DNA of 41,813 nucleotides from Rhodospirillales bacterium (GTDB lineage Bacteria; Pseudomonadota; Alphaproteobacteria; BOG-932; Roseiterribacteraceae): assembly GCA_028291345.1 (NCBI GenBank), contig JAQGIF010000203.1, positions 1-41,813 of the forward strand, given 5' to 3'. Numbering within the stretch: the stretch's first letter is position 1; each line of letters starts with the position of its first letter. Below the pieces are notes generated by a model that worked only from the letters and a program-made list of their open reading frames with translations, was not told where the DNA came from and did not search any database. A program made the translations under genes and the position numbers. Shown here piece after piece: positions 16,104-26,658 of the stretch.

Positions 16104-18278
16104 ATGGAATCGACCTTACCGGTAAACAGCGGCGAGTTCATCACGGTTGCGCCCGCTCGAGACCCCGATCGGTTCCTGAATCGCGAACTCTCCTGGCTTG
16201 CCTTCGATCAGCGCGTGCTCGAAGAGGCGCAGAATCCGCGGCAGCCGCTGCTTGAGCGTGTCCGCTTTCTGTCGATCATGTCGTCGAACCTCGACGAGTT
16301 CTTCATGGTCCGCGTCGCCGGTCTGAAGCAGCAGGTCATGGCCGGCGTCGTCACGCCGAGCGCTGATGGGCTAACCCCGGCGCAGCAACTCAGCGCCGTA
16401 CGCGACCGTATACAGGACATGATGCTGCACGCTCGCAACACCTGGCATGTACTGCGTCAGGAATTGCGCGAGAACGGGATCGCGGTGATCGATGCGCCTG
16501 AACTGACCGACGTGGAGCATGACTGGCTGCGCGCCAAGTTCCTGGCCGATATCTTCCCGATCCTGACGCCGCTGGCGATGGGGCCGACCCATTCCTTCCC
16601 GTTCATCCTCAATCGCGGCATCGCGCTCGCGGTGCAAATGTTCGACGATCGTGCGGGGCGCGACCTAGATGCACTGGTGCCGATTCCCTCACAGCTCGAC
16701 CGCTTCGTCGCGTTGCCGGGCGCCGATACGCGCTTCATCCCGCTCGAGCAGGTGATATTGCTGTTCCTCAATTACCTGTTCCCGCCCTTTGCGCTCCGCG
16801 CGTCGGGCGTGTTCCGGATCCTGCGTGACAGCGATCTCGAGGTTGATGACATCGACATCGAGGAAGATGCGCATCATCTGATGCAGAACATCGAAAGCGC
16901 GTTGAAGCGCCGGCGCCGCGGCAACGTCATCCGGCTGAATGCCAGTTCCGACATGTCGCCCGACCTGCTCGATTTCCTGACCGAAGAACTGGACGTCCAA
17001 CCCGAGGATCTGAGCATCTCAGAGGGGCTGATCGGCCTTGTCGATATCAAGCAGTTAATCATCGATACGCGACCCGACTTGCTGTTCACCCCCTATACGG
17101 CCCGCTTTCCTGAACGTATCCGGGATTTCGGCGGCGACTGTTTCGCGGCCATCCAGGCCAAGGACATCGTCGTTCATCATCCCTATGAAAGCTTCGATGT
17201 GGTGGTTCAGTTCCTGCGCCAGGCAGCGCACGATCCGGATGTGGTCGCCATCAAGCAGACGCTCTACCGCACGTCTAAGGACTCGCCGATCATCAAGGCG
17301 TTGATCGAGGCGGCGGAGGCCGGGAAATCGGTGACGGCGTCGGTCGAACTCAAGGCCCGTTTCGATGAAGAGGCCAATCTTCGCTGGGCGCGCGACCTGG
17401 AACGCGCCGGGGCGCAGGTCGTGTTCGGCTTCGTCGACCTCAAGATCCACGCGAAGACGTCGCTGGTCGTTCGGCGCGAGGGCGGTACCCTCAGGTCCTA
17501 TGTTCATTACGGGACTGGAAACTATCATCCGGTGACGGCGAAGATTTATACCGACCTGTCCTTCTTCACCTGCGACCCGGTGTTGACCAGCGATGCGCAG
17601 CGCATGTTCAATTTCATGACCGGCTACGCCCAACCCGACGCACTGGAAAAGCTGGCGATCTCGCCGATCAATCTGCGTAAGACGATCGTCGAATTAATCG
17701 AAGAGGAAATCCAGCACGCGGGAAAGGGTCGGCCGGCGCAGATCTGGGCAAAGGTGAACAGCCTGGTCGATCCGGAAATGATCGATCTGCTTTATCGCGC
17801 ATCCGGCGCAGGCGTGGAGATTGACTTGATCGTCCGCGGCATATGCTGCCTGCGACCCGGCGTGCCGGGACTATCGGAGCGCATTCGGGTGCGCAGCCTG
17901 GTGGGACGGTTCCTCGAGCATGCCCGAATCCTTTGCTTCGGCGCTGGGCATGCCTTACCTTCGAAACAGATGAAGCTCTATATTTCTTCGGCGGACTGGA
18001 TGCAGCGAAACCTCGATCATCGCATCGAAACCTTGGTCCCATTGGAGAACCCGACGGTTCGCCAACAGGTTTTCGACCAGATCATGGTCGCCAATCTGAA
18101 GGACGATACGCAGAGTTGGCTGATGCAATCCGACGGTACCTATCAGCGGGTCAAGCCTGGTCGCAATCCATTTTCGGCACATAATTATTTCATGACCAAC
18201 CCAAGCCTCTCCGGTCGCGGTAGCGCGACCCACGAAACGCGCAATCCGCCCCGTTTACTGCTCAAGTCTTCTCAATGA
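16104..18278 (+). CDS. ppk1: Polyphosphate kinase 1
   Basis: PPK1 reversibly polymerises the ATP gamma phosphate into inorganic polyphosphate through a phosphohistidine. The 724-residue product has the N-domain signature [14 protein letters not shown], then [10 protein letters not shown]. The two catalytic histidines are His449 in KIHAK and His606 in FLEHARI, separated by 157 residues as are E. coli His435 and His592. [11 protein letters not shown] and [15 protein letters not shown] complete the PLD-like domains. The ATG at 16104 follows GAGGA by four bases; an upstream extension lacks family similarity. Its stop overlaps the ppx start (ATGA), forming a synthesis/degradation pair. Confidence 0.96.
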   Translation: MESTLPVNSGEFITVAPARDPDRFLNRELSWLAFDQRVLEEAQNPRQPLLERVRFLSIMSSNLDEFFMVRVAGLKQQVMAGVVTPSADGLTPAQQLSAVRDRIQDMMLHARNTWHVLRQELRENGIAVIDAPELTDVEHDWLRAKFLADIFPILTPLAMGPTHSFPFILNRGIALAVQMFDDRAGRDLDALVPIPSQLDRFVALPGADTRFIPLEQVILLFLNYLFPPFALRASGVFRILRDSDLEVDDIDIEEDAHHLMQNIESALKRRRRGNVIRLNASSDMSPDLLDFLTEELDVQPEDLSISEGLIGLVDIKQLIIDTRPDLLFTPYTARFPERIRDFGGDCFAAIQAKDIVVHHPYESFDVVVQFLRQAAHDPDVVAIKQTLYRTSKDSPIIKALIEAAEAGKSVTASVELKARFDEEANLRWARDLERAGAQVVFGFVDLKIHAKTSLVVRREGGTLRSYVHYGTGNYHPVTAKIYTDLSFFTCDPVLTSDAQRMFNFMTGYAQPDALEKLAISPINLRKTIVELIEEEIQHAGKGRPAQIWAKVNSLVDPEMIDLLYRASGAGVEIDLIVRGICCLRPGVPGLSERIRVRSLVGRFLEHARILCFGAGHALPSKQMKLYISSADWMQRNLDHRIETLVPLENPTVRQQVFDQIMVANLKDDTQSWLMQSDGTYQRVKPGRNPFSAHNYFMTNPSLSGRGSATHETRNPPRLLLKSSQ

Positions 18279-19819
18279 CGGAGCCGGAGGGACGGCCCGG
18301 TACGCGCGGGGCAGTCCGGAGGCAGGCGGCGACACTGCCGGATCAGCGCGTCGCGGTTATCGATATCGGGTCGAACTCCGTCCGATTGGTGGTGTTCGAC
18401 GGTCTCACGCGCGCGCCGATTGCCCTGTTCAATGAAAAAGTCTTCGCGGCTCTTGGCAAGACTGTCGGTGAAACCGGCAAACTGAACCCCATCGGGGTCG
18501 GGCAGGCCTTCTCGACCCTGACCCGGTTCAGTTTGCTGCTGAAGGCGATGAAGGTCGGGTCCTGCCATGTGGTGGCCACCGCGGCTGTGCGCGATGCAGC
18601 CGATGGCCCCGCCTTCCTGCAGGAGGTGAAGGCCCGCTCCGAACTGGACGTGACCATCATCAGCGGCGAGGAGGAGGGGCGCCTGTCCGCCGAGGGCGTG
18701 CTGTCCGGCATCCCGGACGCCGACGGTGTGATGGGCGACATGGGCGGCGGCTCGGTTGAACTCGTCCGGATCAAAAACGGTGTCGTCGGCGAGCGGACAA
18801 CCATGCCCTTCGGTCCGTTTCGTCTGATCGCAATGGGCGGTTCGCGCAGCGCGCAAATCTCGCTGGTCGAGGGGCGCCTCGCCGCCCTGCCGTGGTTGCT
18901 CGATGTGCGCGGCGCGACGGTCTATGCCGTCGGCGGAATTTGGCGGGCCTTCGCCAAGGTGCATATGGAGCATGTCGGCCACCCGCTGCACATTATCCAT
19001 CACTATGCGATCGATGCGATGGCGGCGGTCGAGTTCGCCCAATTGCTGTCCAGGCAGAGTCGCGTGTCGCTGGAAGGGTCGGGTATCTCGCGCCGCCGGG
19101 TCGATGCTCTTCCATATGCGGCAATGTTCATGGAATGCCTGCTTAAGCGGGCGAGGCCGGCCAAGCTGGTCTTTTCCGCCTATGGGCTGCGCGAGGGCAT
19201 ACTGCACGACCTGCTGCCCCCGCAGACCCGAGCGCTCGACCCGCTACTGACCGCCTGCGACGACCTCGCCGGGCGGGTGGGACGGTTCGCCAATGCCCAG
19301 TCCCTGGTATCTTGGGTCAGGTCGGTTGGGCGGCCATTCGCAGTGCATCCCCGGCTCAGCACCGCGGTTTGCCTGCTCAGCGACATCGGCTGGCTGGAGC
19401 ATCCGGACTATCGCAGCGAACAGGCCTATCTGCGGACGTTGCGCGCCCCGCTCGGCGGGATCGACCATATGGGGCGCGCTTTCGTCGCGCTCGCGCTGCA
19501 TTTGCGCTATGGCGGCCGGGTGGACGATCCGGTCGCCTATGCGGCGCATGCCCTGCTGACGGAGGATGAGGTGGCAGATGCCGCCGCGCTCGGGCTGCTG
19601 CTCAGGCTCGCCTATACGCTGTGCGGCGGCGCGCTTTCGCTGCTGGATGTTACCGCAATTTCACGCGACCGGGACCGGCTCGTGCTGCGTATCGCGCCGG
19701 AATATGCGGACCTCAGGGTGGATGCGGTGGAACGGCGGCTGGATGCGGCTGCTAAGGCGCTCGGCCTGTCGGCGGAAGTCATGATCGCACCGCTGCCGAC
19801 GCGACTAAACGCCTGCTAA
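18275..19819 (+). CDS. ppx: Exopolyphosphatase (Ppx/GppA family)
   Basis: Ppx removes terminal phosphates from polyphosphate; close relatives hydrolyse pppGpp. The 514-residue protein carries the ASKHA-fold phosphate-1 motif DIGSNSVRL (about 30-38), the [11 protein letters not shown] segment and the phosphate-2 motif [12 protein letters not shown] long C-terminal HD-like helical region follows. It overlaps ppk1 by four bases, which implies coupled expression of polyphosphate kinase and phosphatase. Whether it prefers polyphosphate or pppGpp is not readable from sequence, but the ppk neighbour favours polyphosphate. Confidence 0.93.
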   Translation: MTEPEGRPGTRGAVRRQAATLPDQRVAVIDIGSNSVRLVVFDGLTRAPIALFNEKVFAALGKTVGETGKLNPIGVGQAFSTLTRFSLLLKAMKVGSCHVVATAAVRDAADGPAFLQEVKARSELDVTIISGEEEGRLSAEGVLSGIPDADGVMGDMGGGSVELVRIKNGVVGERTTMPFGPFRLIAMGGSRSAQISLVEGRLAALPWLLDVRGATVYAVGGIWRAFAKVHMEHVGHPLHIIHHYAIDAMAAVEFAQLLSRQSRVSLEGSGISRRRVDALPYAAMFMECLLKRARPAKLVFSAYGLREGILHDLLPPQTRALDPLLTACDDLAGRVGRFANAQSLVSWVRSVGRPFAVHPRLSTAVCLLSDIGWLEHPDYRSEQAYLRTLRAPLGGIDHMGRAFVALALHLRYGGRVDDPVAYAAHALLTEDEVADAAALGLLLRLAYTLCGGALSLLDVTAISRDRDRLVLRIAPEYADLRVDAVERRLDAAAKALGLSAEVMIAPLPTRLNAC

Positions 19820-19842
19820 CGCCAGCGGATTGAGCGTCACGT

Positions 19843-20982
19843 CTAGGCGACCGGAAATATTTTTACGCGGCCGCGTTCAAGGCCCAAGGTCAGCTTGCCG
19901 TCGCGCAGCGCCTCGGCGTCGGCGCCGAACAGCTCATAACGCCAGCCGCTGAGTGCGGTTTGTCCGGCGGCGATGTTCTCCAACTCGTCGGTGGTGGACA
20001 GAAGGCGCGCGGCGACGCCGTTCTTTTCGGCCTTGTGCTTGAGCAGGACTTTGAGCAGTTCCACGGTCGAACCCAGATTGCCGGGCGTTTCGGCGACGAC
20101 GTCGGGCCTGGGCAAGGTGTCTTGCGGCATCGCCATGACGCGCTCGATCGCCTCGATCACCGCAGCGCCCCATTTTCCTTCGGCGAAGCCTCCCGGCAGG
20201 CCGCGCGTGCGGGCAAGCTGCGCGGCCGTCGTAGGGAGGTGCGACGCAAGCTCGATCAGCGCCTCGTCGCGCAAGATGCGCCCGCGCGGCATGTCGCGCT
20301 TCTGTGCTTCGATTTCGCGCCAAGTGGCCAATGCTTTCAGCGCGGCCAGGGTGCGTGGCTTGGGATTACGCAGCTTCAGCCGGCGCCAGGATTCGACCGG
20401 ATCCAGCCGGTAGATGCCGGGATCGCTCAAGATCGCCATGTCGGTCTCAAGCCAGTGCTCGCGCCCGGTATGCGCCAGTTGGTCGCGCAGTTTGACATAC
20501 ACGGTGCGCAGATGGATCACGTCGTCGAGCGCGTAGATCAGTTGCCGCTCGGTCAGCGGGCGATAGCCCCAATCGGTGAAGCGGCTGGATTTATCGACCG
20601 CGGCCTTGGCGAGCTTGGATACCAGCGATTCGTAGCTGGCGCTCTCGCCGAAGCCGCAGACCATGGCCGCGACCTGCGTGTCGAAGATCGGGGCGGGGAC
20701 CTGGCCCGTCGCGTGGAAGAAGATTTCCAGGTCCTGCCGGCCGGCATGAAAGACTTTCAACAGGTCGGGATCCTGCATCAGCTCGTAAAGCGGCGTCAGG
20801 TCGATGCCAGGCGCCAGCGGATCGATCGCGGCGACGGAGGCCGGCCCGGCGATCTGGACGAGGCAGAGTTTGGGCCAATAGGTCTGGTCGCGCAGGAACT
20901 CCGTATCGACCGCGATGAAGTCGGCTCCGGCCTGTTCGGCGCAAAACTTGGCGAGGGCGTCTGTGTCGGTAATCAAATTCAT
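19843..20982 (-). CDS. rnd: Ribonuclease D
   Basis: RNase D is a 3'-5' exoribonuclease acting on tRNA precursors and other structured RNAs. The 379-residue protein shows the DEDDy exonuclease motifs: VDTEFL (Asp26, Glu28), HAGRQDLEI (Asp84) and YALDD (Tyr150, Asp154). An HRDC domain follows at about residues 200-285. The ATG at 20982 matches the family N-terminus; the frame extends upstream but would cross the divergent aspS promoter region. It converges with ppx, 23 bp after its stop, and diverges from aspS. Confidence 0.94.
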   Translation of the reverse strand: MNLITDTDALAKFCAEQAGADFIAVDTEFLRDQTYWPKLCLVQIAGPASVAAIDPLAPGIDLTPLYELMQDPDLLKVFHAGRQDLEIFFHATGQVPAPIFDTQVAAMVCGFGESASYESLVSKLAKAAVDKSSRFTDWGYRPLTERQLIYALDDVIHLRTVYVKLRDQLAHTGREHWLETDMAILSDPGIYRLDPVESWRRLKLRNPKPRTLAALKALATWREIEAQKRDMPRGRILRDEALIELASHLPTTAAQLARTRGLPGGFAEGKWGAAVIEAIERVMAMPQDTLPRPDVVAETPGNLGSTVELLKVLLKHKAEKNGVAARLLSTTDELENIAAGQTALSGWRYELFGADAEALRDGKLTLGLERGRVKIFPVA

Positions 20983-21027
20983 TCTGCCAGTTATAGTCTC
21001 CGTTTGCGCTATGAATAGGGGCGGTTC

Positions 21028-21033
21028 TTGACA
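21028..21033 (+). promoter_or_regulatory. Candidate -35 element of aspS
   Basis: A perfect TTGACA lies in the rnd/aspS divergent gap, 52 bp before the aspS start. No good -10 is seen at the expected 17-bp distance (CTTCTT at 21051), so the promoter is only tentative. Confidence 0.25.
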
Positions 21034-21085
21034 TCCCACGCCAAACCGACCTTCTTCCCGCCGAATCCTTGTTGAGGCCATGACT

Positions 21086-22924
21086 ATGCATCCCTATCGC
21101 ACCCATACCAGCGGCGCGCTACGCGTCACCGATGTCGGCGCCACCGCGCGCATTTCCGGCTGGGTGCATCGCAAGCGTGACCACGGCAACCTGTTGTTCC
21201 TCGATCTGCGCGATCATTTCGGCATTACCCAATGCGTGGTCGATAGCGACAATCCGCATTTCGCCGCGCTGGAGGGCCTGCGCGTCGAATCGGTCTTGAC
21301 CATCACCGGCAAGGTCGTGGCGCGCAGCCCGGAGACGGTGAACCCAAAACTCGCCACCGGCGAGGTCGAGGTCGTCGTCAGCGATCTGACCGTTCAGTCG
21401 CGCGCCGACCTGCTGCCGCTGCAGGTGAACAGCGAAACCGATGCCGCGGAGGAGATTCGACTGCGGTATCGCTTCCTCGACCTTCGCCGCGACAAGATTC
21501 ACCGCAATATCCTGCTGCGCTCGGCCGTCATCTCATCCTTACGCAAGCGGATGCTTGACCAGGGCTTCACCGAGTTCCAGACGCCGATCCTGACGGCGTC
21601 CAGCCCGGAAGGTGCGCGCGACTTCCTGGTGCCCAGCCGCCTGCATCCCGGCACCTTTTATGCGCTGCCGCAGGCGCCGCAGCAGTTCAAGCAGCTGCTG
21701 ATGGTGGCGGGCTTCGACCGCTATTTCCAGATCGCCCCCTGCTTCCGCGACGAGGACAGCCGGGCCGACCGCAGCCCGGGCGAGTTCTACCAACTCGATT
21801 TCGAAATGTCGTTCGTCACCCAGGAAGACGTCTTCGCCGCGATCGAGCCCGTGCTCCACGGCGTCTTCGAGGAGTTCGCCGGCTGGACCGGTCCAGATAG
21901 TAATGGCAAGGGGCGGACAGTGTCCTCCCTGCCGTTCCCGCGCATCCCGTTCGAAGAATCGATGCTGAAATATGGCAGCGACAAGCCCGACCTGCGCAAC
22001 CCGCTGATCATCACCGACGTCACAGACGTGTTCGCCCGCGACGATGTCGAATTCCGCGCTTTCAAGGGCACGGTCGAAAAAGGCGGCGTGGTGCGCGCGC
22101 TACGCGTCCCCGGCGTCGGCTCCAGGCCGCGCAGCTTCTTCGACAAGCTGAACGATTGGGCGCGGGAACAGGGCGCGCCGGGCCTAGGCTATATCATCCT
22201 CGAGGGTGACGTGGGGAAGGGCCCGATCGCCAAATTCGTTCCCCCCGCGGCTTTGGCTGCGCTGGTCCAGGCGGCGGGCCTGGAATCGGGCGACGCCGTG
22301 TTCTTCGTCTGCGACCAGAAAGGCCCGGCGGCCAAGCTGGCCGGTCTGGCGCGCACGCGCATCGCCGACGAACTTGGGTTGATCGATAAGACCCGGTTCG
22401 AATTCTGCTGGATCGTCGACTTCCCGATGTATGAGATGAACGAGGAAACCGGCCAGATCGATTTCAGCCACAACCCGTTCTCGATGCCGCAGGGTGGGCT
22501 GGAGGCGCTGGAAACTCAGGACCCGCTGACCATCAAGGCCTATCAGTACGATATCGTCTGCAACGGCGTGGAACTGTCATCCGGCGCGATTCGGAATCAC
22601 CTGCCCGAGATCATGGTCAAGGCCTTCGCCATCGCCGGCTATAGCGAGGAAGTGCTGGAGGCCCGGTTCGGCGGCATGATGTCCGCCTTCCGCCTGGGCG
22701 CTCCGCCGCATGGCGGCTCCGCCCCCGGCGTTGATCGTATCGTCATGCTGCTGGCCGACGAACCCAATATCCGCGAGGTCATCGCCTTTCCGCTGAACCA
22801 GAAGGCGGAAGATCTTCTGATGGGCGCACCGGCACCGGTCGATCCGGCGCGGCTCAGGGAAATCCATATTAAGCTGGACCTGCCGAAGGCGAAGCTGGCG
22901 GCCGGGCCGAAGGTGTCGGAGTAG
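21086..22924 (+). CDS. aspS: Aspartate--tRNA ligase
   Basis: AspRS charges tRNA-Asp; in organisms with GatCAB it can be non-discriminating and also load tRNA-Asn. The 612-residue enzyme has the N-terminal OB-fold anticodon domain ([21 protein letters not shown]), class II motif 2 ([20 protein letters not shown]), the bacterial GAD insertion domain and motif 3 ([17 protein letters not shown]). Two ATGs are close together. GAGG is 8 bases from 21086 but only 2 from 21080, so 21086 (MHPYRTH) is preferred. It diverges from rnd and converges on the SulP gene with an 8-bp gap. The discriminating status is not determined. Confidence 0.96.
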   Translation: MHPYRTHTSGALRVTDVGATARISGWVHRKRDHGNLLFLDLRDHFGITQCVVDSDNPHFAALEGLRVESVLTITGKVVARSPETVNPKLATGEVEVVVSDLTVQSRADLLPLQVNSETDAAEEIRLRYRFLDLRRDKIHRNILLRSAVISSLRKRMLDQGFTEFQTPILTASSPEGARDFLVPSRLHPGTFYALPQAPQQFKQLLMVAGFDRYFQIAPCFRDEDSRADRSPGEFYQLDFEMSFVTQEDVFAAIEPVLHGVFEEFAGWTGPDSNGKGRTVSSLPFPRIPFEESMLKYGSDKPDLRNPLIITDVTDVFARDDVEFRAFKGTVEKGGVVRALRVPGVGSRPRSFFDKLNDWAREQGAPGLGYIILEGDVGKGPIAKFVPPAALAALVQAAGLESGDAVFFVCDQKGPAAKLAGLARTRIADELGLIDKTRFEFCWIVDFPMYEMNEETGQIDFSHNPFSMPQGGLEALETQDPLTIKAYQYDIVCNGVELSSGAIRNHLPEIMVKAFAIAGYSEEVLEARFGGMMSAFRLGAPPHGGSAPGVDRIVMLLADEPNIREVIAFPLNQKAEDLLMGAPAPVDPARLREIHIKLDLPKAKLAAGPKVSE

Positions 22925-22932
22925 AAATTCCT

Positions 22933-25095
22933 TCACCTCTGCAATGCCGCGACCTGTCTGCTTGAAAAGGCCAGGCGTTCCGCCTGTATTCGGACCGTGT
23001 AGGTCAGCAGCGCGGCGGTCAGGTCGGGATTGTCCCGATTCAGCCTTTCGTAAGCGGCGCGGCCCAGCGCCCACACGGTGGCAACGCCGTCGATGCGCAG
23101 ATCGGCAGTGCGCGGTACGTCTAGGAAAAAGCCGATCTCGCCCAGCAAGGTGTTCGCACCGAAAACTCGCTGGCGGATGGGGGTATGCCCGGGCCGTTCG
23201 ACCTCGACGCTGACCCGGCCGCGTTCGATGAACAACAACGAATCCGTGGGATCGCCGGCACGGCAGAGATGGCCTCCGTCGGCATAATGGGCGGGTTCCA
23301 GCGCCGCGATCAGCACGGCGGCTCGCTCTTCGCCGCCCAACGCGTCGGCGAGCCAGTCGTTCAGGGGCCGGTAATCCGCGGGCTGCAGACCATGCACCCC
23401 CAGCAGCGTGTTTTCGCCGAGTTCCAGGGCGACATCGAGACTGTCATGCCCGATCACGCCGCCGCAAAGCGCGCCGGTATCGGTCATTACATGCCGGATC
23501 TCCCCTGAGACGCCGACCACGACGTGAGTAACGCCATGGTTGCGCAACATCTCCTCGATACGCAGCAGACTGGAGCCGGCGGAGGAATCGATGCCGCTGA
23601 CGGCTGAGAAATCGAAGATCACCATGCGCGGGGACTTTTGCGACAGCAGCGTGCGTATCCGCTCCTGCAGGTGATAGGCCGAGCCGAAGAAGATGAAGCT
23701 AGCCAGTTGCAGTATATGGACCTCACTGCCATGAGCCGCGATCAGTTCCATTTCCTCCGATGACCGCACGAGCGATGATGGCCGCTCGTCGAGAGTGAAG
23801 CCGTGCCTGACGATATCGACCCGGCTGACGCTCAGCGCGAAGATGACGCAGCCGCCTAGCACGCCGACCAGGAATCCGATCAGAACGCCGAACCAGGCTG
23901 TGACCAGCAGGATGGCCGGCACCAGCAGCCATTCCAGTGTCGTCAGCCGTCCCCGGCTGGCGACGCTCCAGCGCCACATGAGCCGCACGCCGAGTTCCAG
24001 CAGCAGGCCGGCCAGAACGAAGCGCGGAACATATCCGACGAGGCTGAGTCCCTCGCTCAGCACGGCCAGTCCGACGAGTGCGACGACGACCCCGGTGATC
24101 CGGCCCGTGCCGCCGGCTTCGCGCGCCAGGATGGTGCGGTTCAGCGAGATGTGGCCGATCAGCCCGCCTGCTAAGCCCGAAGCGATATTCGCCAGGCCCT
24201 GGACCCTCAGTTCGTCATCCAGATCGACATCGGTCCGCCATGCCTGCTCGATGGCGGTTGCGGTGAACACGATCGTCAGCGCCGCCATCAAAATGGCGGC
24301 GGCGATCTCCCCCGATACCGGCAAAAGAGCCGCCCAGTGCGCATGCCAGAATCCGCGGGCCAGCATCGGGAGGGCGACATCCATTCCCTTGGTGGCGGTG
24401 AACATCCAATTGGCAGCATGCATGGGACGGCCTGACGATTCCAGCATCTTGAAGGTGAGATCGGCAGCGAACGCTGCGATCGCCAGCGCAACGGGCAGGG
24501 CCAGGAAATGCTTGATCCGAACGGTGATCTGCCAAAGCAGCCACGCCCAGGCGGCGGTCACCGCCAGCATCGCCGCGGCCTCCGTCCCCGAGAATGCGGC
24601 GATCGTCGAGAGCTTCACAGGCACGCCGGTCGACATCCGGATCGCGCCGGCCGCCATGACCCAGCCTGATGCCGCCTGAAAGCCGGCGACAACCGGATAG
24701 GGAATGAAGCGGGCGAGACGGCCCAGGCGGTTGCAGCCGAGTAGATAGAGCGCAATGCCGGTGGCCAATCCGGCGGCGGCCAGCGCTGCAAGTGCAAGAT
24801 AGAGCGCCCCGTCGTCCGTTTGCGCCGCGAGCGCGGGCGCCAGCGACGCCATCATCGCCGCCATCAGCGCGGCGGTATTCCCCTCCGGCCCCGAGATCGA
24901 CATCGGGAAACCGCTCTTGAGCGAGATGACGAGGCCGGTGACGGCGCTGCAGATCAGTGCCGCCGCGACGCCCTGGCCGAGAAAGCGCTGGAGCGGACCG
25001 GCGAAAATCAGCGCGCCGAACGAAAAGCAATAGGCCAGCGATACCGATGACGTCACCAGACCGGCGGCGAAATCCCGGGTGAGGTTTTTCTGCAT
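22933..25095 (-). CDS. SulP family anion transporter with C-terminal STAS and cyclic nucleotide-binding domains
   Basis: The 720-residue protein begins with a SulP/SLC26 membrane domain of many helices (about residues 10-420), starting LTRDFAAGLVTSSVSLAYCF and including SISGPEGNTAALMAA. A STAS domain follows (about 440-560, with VIFDFSAVSGIDSSAG). A CRP-like cyclic nucleotide-binding fold comes last (about 595-700, with GEIGFFLDVPRTADLR). Members import sulfate, bicarbonate or other anions. The third domain suggests control by cAMP or c-di-GMP-like ligands, but the cAMP-type phosphate cassette (GExALL...RAA) is only approximate. I chose ATG 25095 because it precedes the family-like N-terminus. 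It diverges from the exported amidohydrolase gene. Confidence 0.87.
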   Translation of the reverse strand: MQKNLTRDFAAGLVTSSVSLAYCFSFGALIFAGPLQRFLGQGVAAALICSAVTGLVISLKSGFPMSISGPEGNTAALMAAMMASLAPALAAQTDDGALYLALAALAAAGLATGIALYLLGCNRLGRLARFIPYPVVAGFQAASGWVMAAGAIRMSTGVPVKLSTIAAFSGTEAAAMLAVTAAWAWLLWQITVRIKHFLALPVALAIAAFAADLTFKMLESSGRPMHAANWMFTATKGMDVALPMLARGFWHAHWAALLPVSGEIAAAILMAALTIVFTATAIEQAWRTDVDLDDELRVQGLANIASGLAGGLIGHISLNRTILAREAGGTGRITGVVVALVGLAVLSEGLSLVGYVPRFVLAGLLLELGVRLMWRWSVASRGRLTTLEWLLVPAILLVTAWFGVLIGFLVGVLGGCVIFALSVSRVDIVRHGFTLDERPSSLVRSSEEMELIAAHGSEVHILQLASFIFFGSAYHLQERIRTLLSQKSPRMVIFDFSAVSGIDSSAGSSLLRIEEMLRNHGVTHVVVGVSGEIRHVMTDTGALCGGVIGHDSLDVALELGENTLLGVHGLQPADYRPLNDWLADALGGEERAAVLIAALEPAHYADGGHLCRAGDPTDSLLFIERGRVSVEVERPGHTPIRQRVFGANTLLGEIGFFLDVPRTADLRIDGVATVWALGRAAYERLNRDNPDLTAALLTYTVRIQAERLAFSSRQVAALQR

Positions 25096-25138
25096 TGTTG
25101 CGAGGCCGGTTCGGAGAGGGAAAAGACGAGGCAGGACA

Positions 25139-25184
25139 ATAAATTCCGCTATTACTAATGAATTCTTGGTGAATCGGAATTTAT
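25139..25184. promoter_or_regulatory. Inverted repeat in the SulP/amidohydrolase divergent promoter region
   Basis: Perfect 10-bp arms ATAAATTCCG (25139-25148) and CGGAATTTAT (25175-25184) flank a 26-bp spacer. The region is the most AT-rich of the neighbourhood and lies between two divergent starts (25095 and 25241). It could be a regulator site covering both promoters, or a hairpin in either leader. No regulator gene lies next to it. Confidence 0.4.
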
Positions 25185-25240
25185 AAAAACGATATGGGTG
25201 ACGGGTGGAAAATGCAACGCGGGCGAGCAGGGGATCGGTC

Positions 25241-26212
25241 ATGCTGATACGCCGCGATGCCTTGCGCATGGCGGGCGCCGCCCTGATCGTGGGTTCGCCA
25301 TTCGCACGTGCGTTCGCCGCTGCTTCGACGGTTAGTACGCCGGTCGATTTCGATGTGCCCCGCGGCGGCTGCGATTGCCATGTCCATGTCGTGGGCGACC
25401 CGTTGCGTTTTCCGATGGCTATCGGGCGTGTCTATACACCGCCGCCCGCCTCGGCCGACGCACTGTTGGATTTGCAGCGAGCCTTGCGCCTCGACCGGGT
25501 GATTATCGTCCAGCCGAGTTTCTATGGCACCGACAATGCCGCCATCCTCGACGCCATACGGCAGCTTGGACCCGGGCGGGCGCGGGGCGTAGCGGTGATC
25601 GACGAGACGATGCCGCCCGGATCGTTGGAGGCTATGCGGACGGCAGGCGTTCGCGGTATCCGGGTCAATCTGGAAACCGCGGGCGAAGTCGATCCCGCCC
25701 TGGCGGCCCGGCGATTAGGGACCGCTATCGGGCAAGCTCAGGCGCGAGGCTGGCATATTCAGCTCTATACCCGCCTGTCGGTGATCGCTTCGATGGCCGG
25801 CGAGTTTGCGGGGTCGCCGGTGCCGCTCGTCTTCGATCATTTCGCAGGGGCGCAGGGGGCCATGGGGCCTGCGCAACCTGGTTTCGATGCCTTGCTCACA
25901 CTGGTTCGCTCCGGCAAGGCCTATGTCAAAATCTCCGGCGCCTATCGTGCCTCGAAGGCCGCGCCGACCTATGACGATGTCGCCCCGCTGGCAAAGGCGC
26001 TCGTCGCCGCCAATCCGGACCGGGTCCTGTGGGGCAGCGACTGGCCGCATACGGACCCGACCCGCCTTCCCGACCGGGTGCCGACCGACGTGACCCCATT
26101 CCTACCCATCGACGACGGGATGATGCTGAATCAACTCTCACGGTGGGTGCCCGATGCGGCGCTCAGGCGGAAAATCCTGGTCGATAATCCGGGGCGCCTT
26201 TACGGATTTTGA
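25241..26212 (+). CDS. Amidohydrolase-2 family hydrolase with predicted Tat signal (lactonase-like)
   Basis: The 323-residue protein starts MLIRRDALRMAGAALIVG, which has a twin-arginine pair (Arg4-Arg5) before a hydrophobic stretch ending AFAA, so export by Tat is likely. The mature part is a TIM-barrel metal hydrolase: metal-binding CDCHVHV (His47, His49), a central FDHFAG and a C-terminal WGSDWPH (Asp267). This is the pattern of 2-pyrone-4,6-dicarboxylate lactonase and related amidohydrolase-2 enzymes. The substrate is unknown. The ATG at 25241 follows AGGGGA by about six bases. It diverges from the SulP transporter gene, and no aromatic-degradation genes are nearby. Confidence 0.78.
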   Translation: MLIRRDALRMAGAALIVGSPFARAFAAASTVSTPVDFDVPRGGCDCHVHVVGDPLRFPMAIGRVYTPPPASADALLDLQRALRLDRVIIVQPSFYGTDNAAILDAIRQLGPGRARGVAVIDETMPPGSLEAMRTAGVRGIRVNLETAGEVDPALAARRLGTAIGQAQARGWHIQLYTRLSVIASMAGEFAGSPVPLVFDHFAGAQGAMGPAQPGFDALLTLVRSGKAYVKISGAYRASKAAPTYDDVAPLAKALVAANPDRVLWGSDWPHTDPTRLPDRVPTDVTPFLPIDDGMMLNQLSRWVPDAALRRKILVDNPGRLYGF

Positions 26213-26439
26213 CGGCGCAAACTATCTCGCGTAAGGCCACGCCAGCTCCTTGGCGCTGTCGGGTTTGTACAATACCGAGACGGAATATTCGACCTCATCT
26301 GATTGAGCGGGCCACGCCATTTCCTATCTCGGACCTCGCAAAATCCCGGCATCGCGAGCATCGGCTGCGTTGGCTTTTGTGGAAGTGGCGGCTATGGACG
26401 CCGCTGGTCGGTCGTGGCCGACCCAGATTACGAATATGC

Positions 26440-26658
26440 TTACAGATGGGTGACGGAGAGCGTCCGCACTGCCTGTAAAACCAACGGATCGAGGCCTGCG
26501 CCGCCCTGATCTGCATACGCGGCGATGGTCCGGCGCATGCTCGGGTCCCAAAATTTCTTCAAATGGTTAGCAATTCCCGCGACCGGGTCTTGCCGGTGCT
26601 GGCTGGAAAAATATTTGCCGATCTGGTTGGCCATATAGATCAGCCGATCAGGCGACAC
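26440..26658 (-). CDS. fdsD: Formate dehydrogenase delta subunit
   Basis: This 72-residue protein ([16 protein letters not shown], then [15 protein letters not shown], ending [12 protein letters not shown]) matches the small delta subunit FdsD, which together with the FdhD/FdsC chaperone helps maturation and stability of NAD-dependent molybdenum formate dehydrogenases. The start is GTG at 26658, preceded by GGAGG six to seven bases upstream, and overlaps the fdhD stop by 11 bp. It is the last gene of the fds operon. It is short and would be easily missed, but operon position and sequence agree. Confidence 0.87.
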   Translation of the reverse strand: MSPDRLIYMANQIGKYFSSQHRQDPVAGIANHLKKFWDPSMRRTIAAYADQGGAGLDPLVLQAVRTLSVTHL

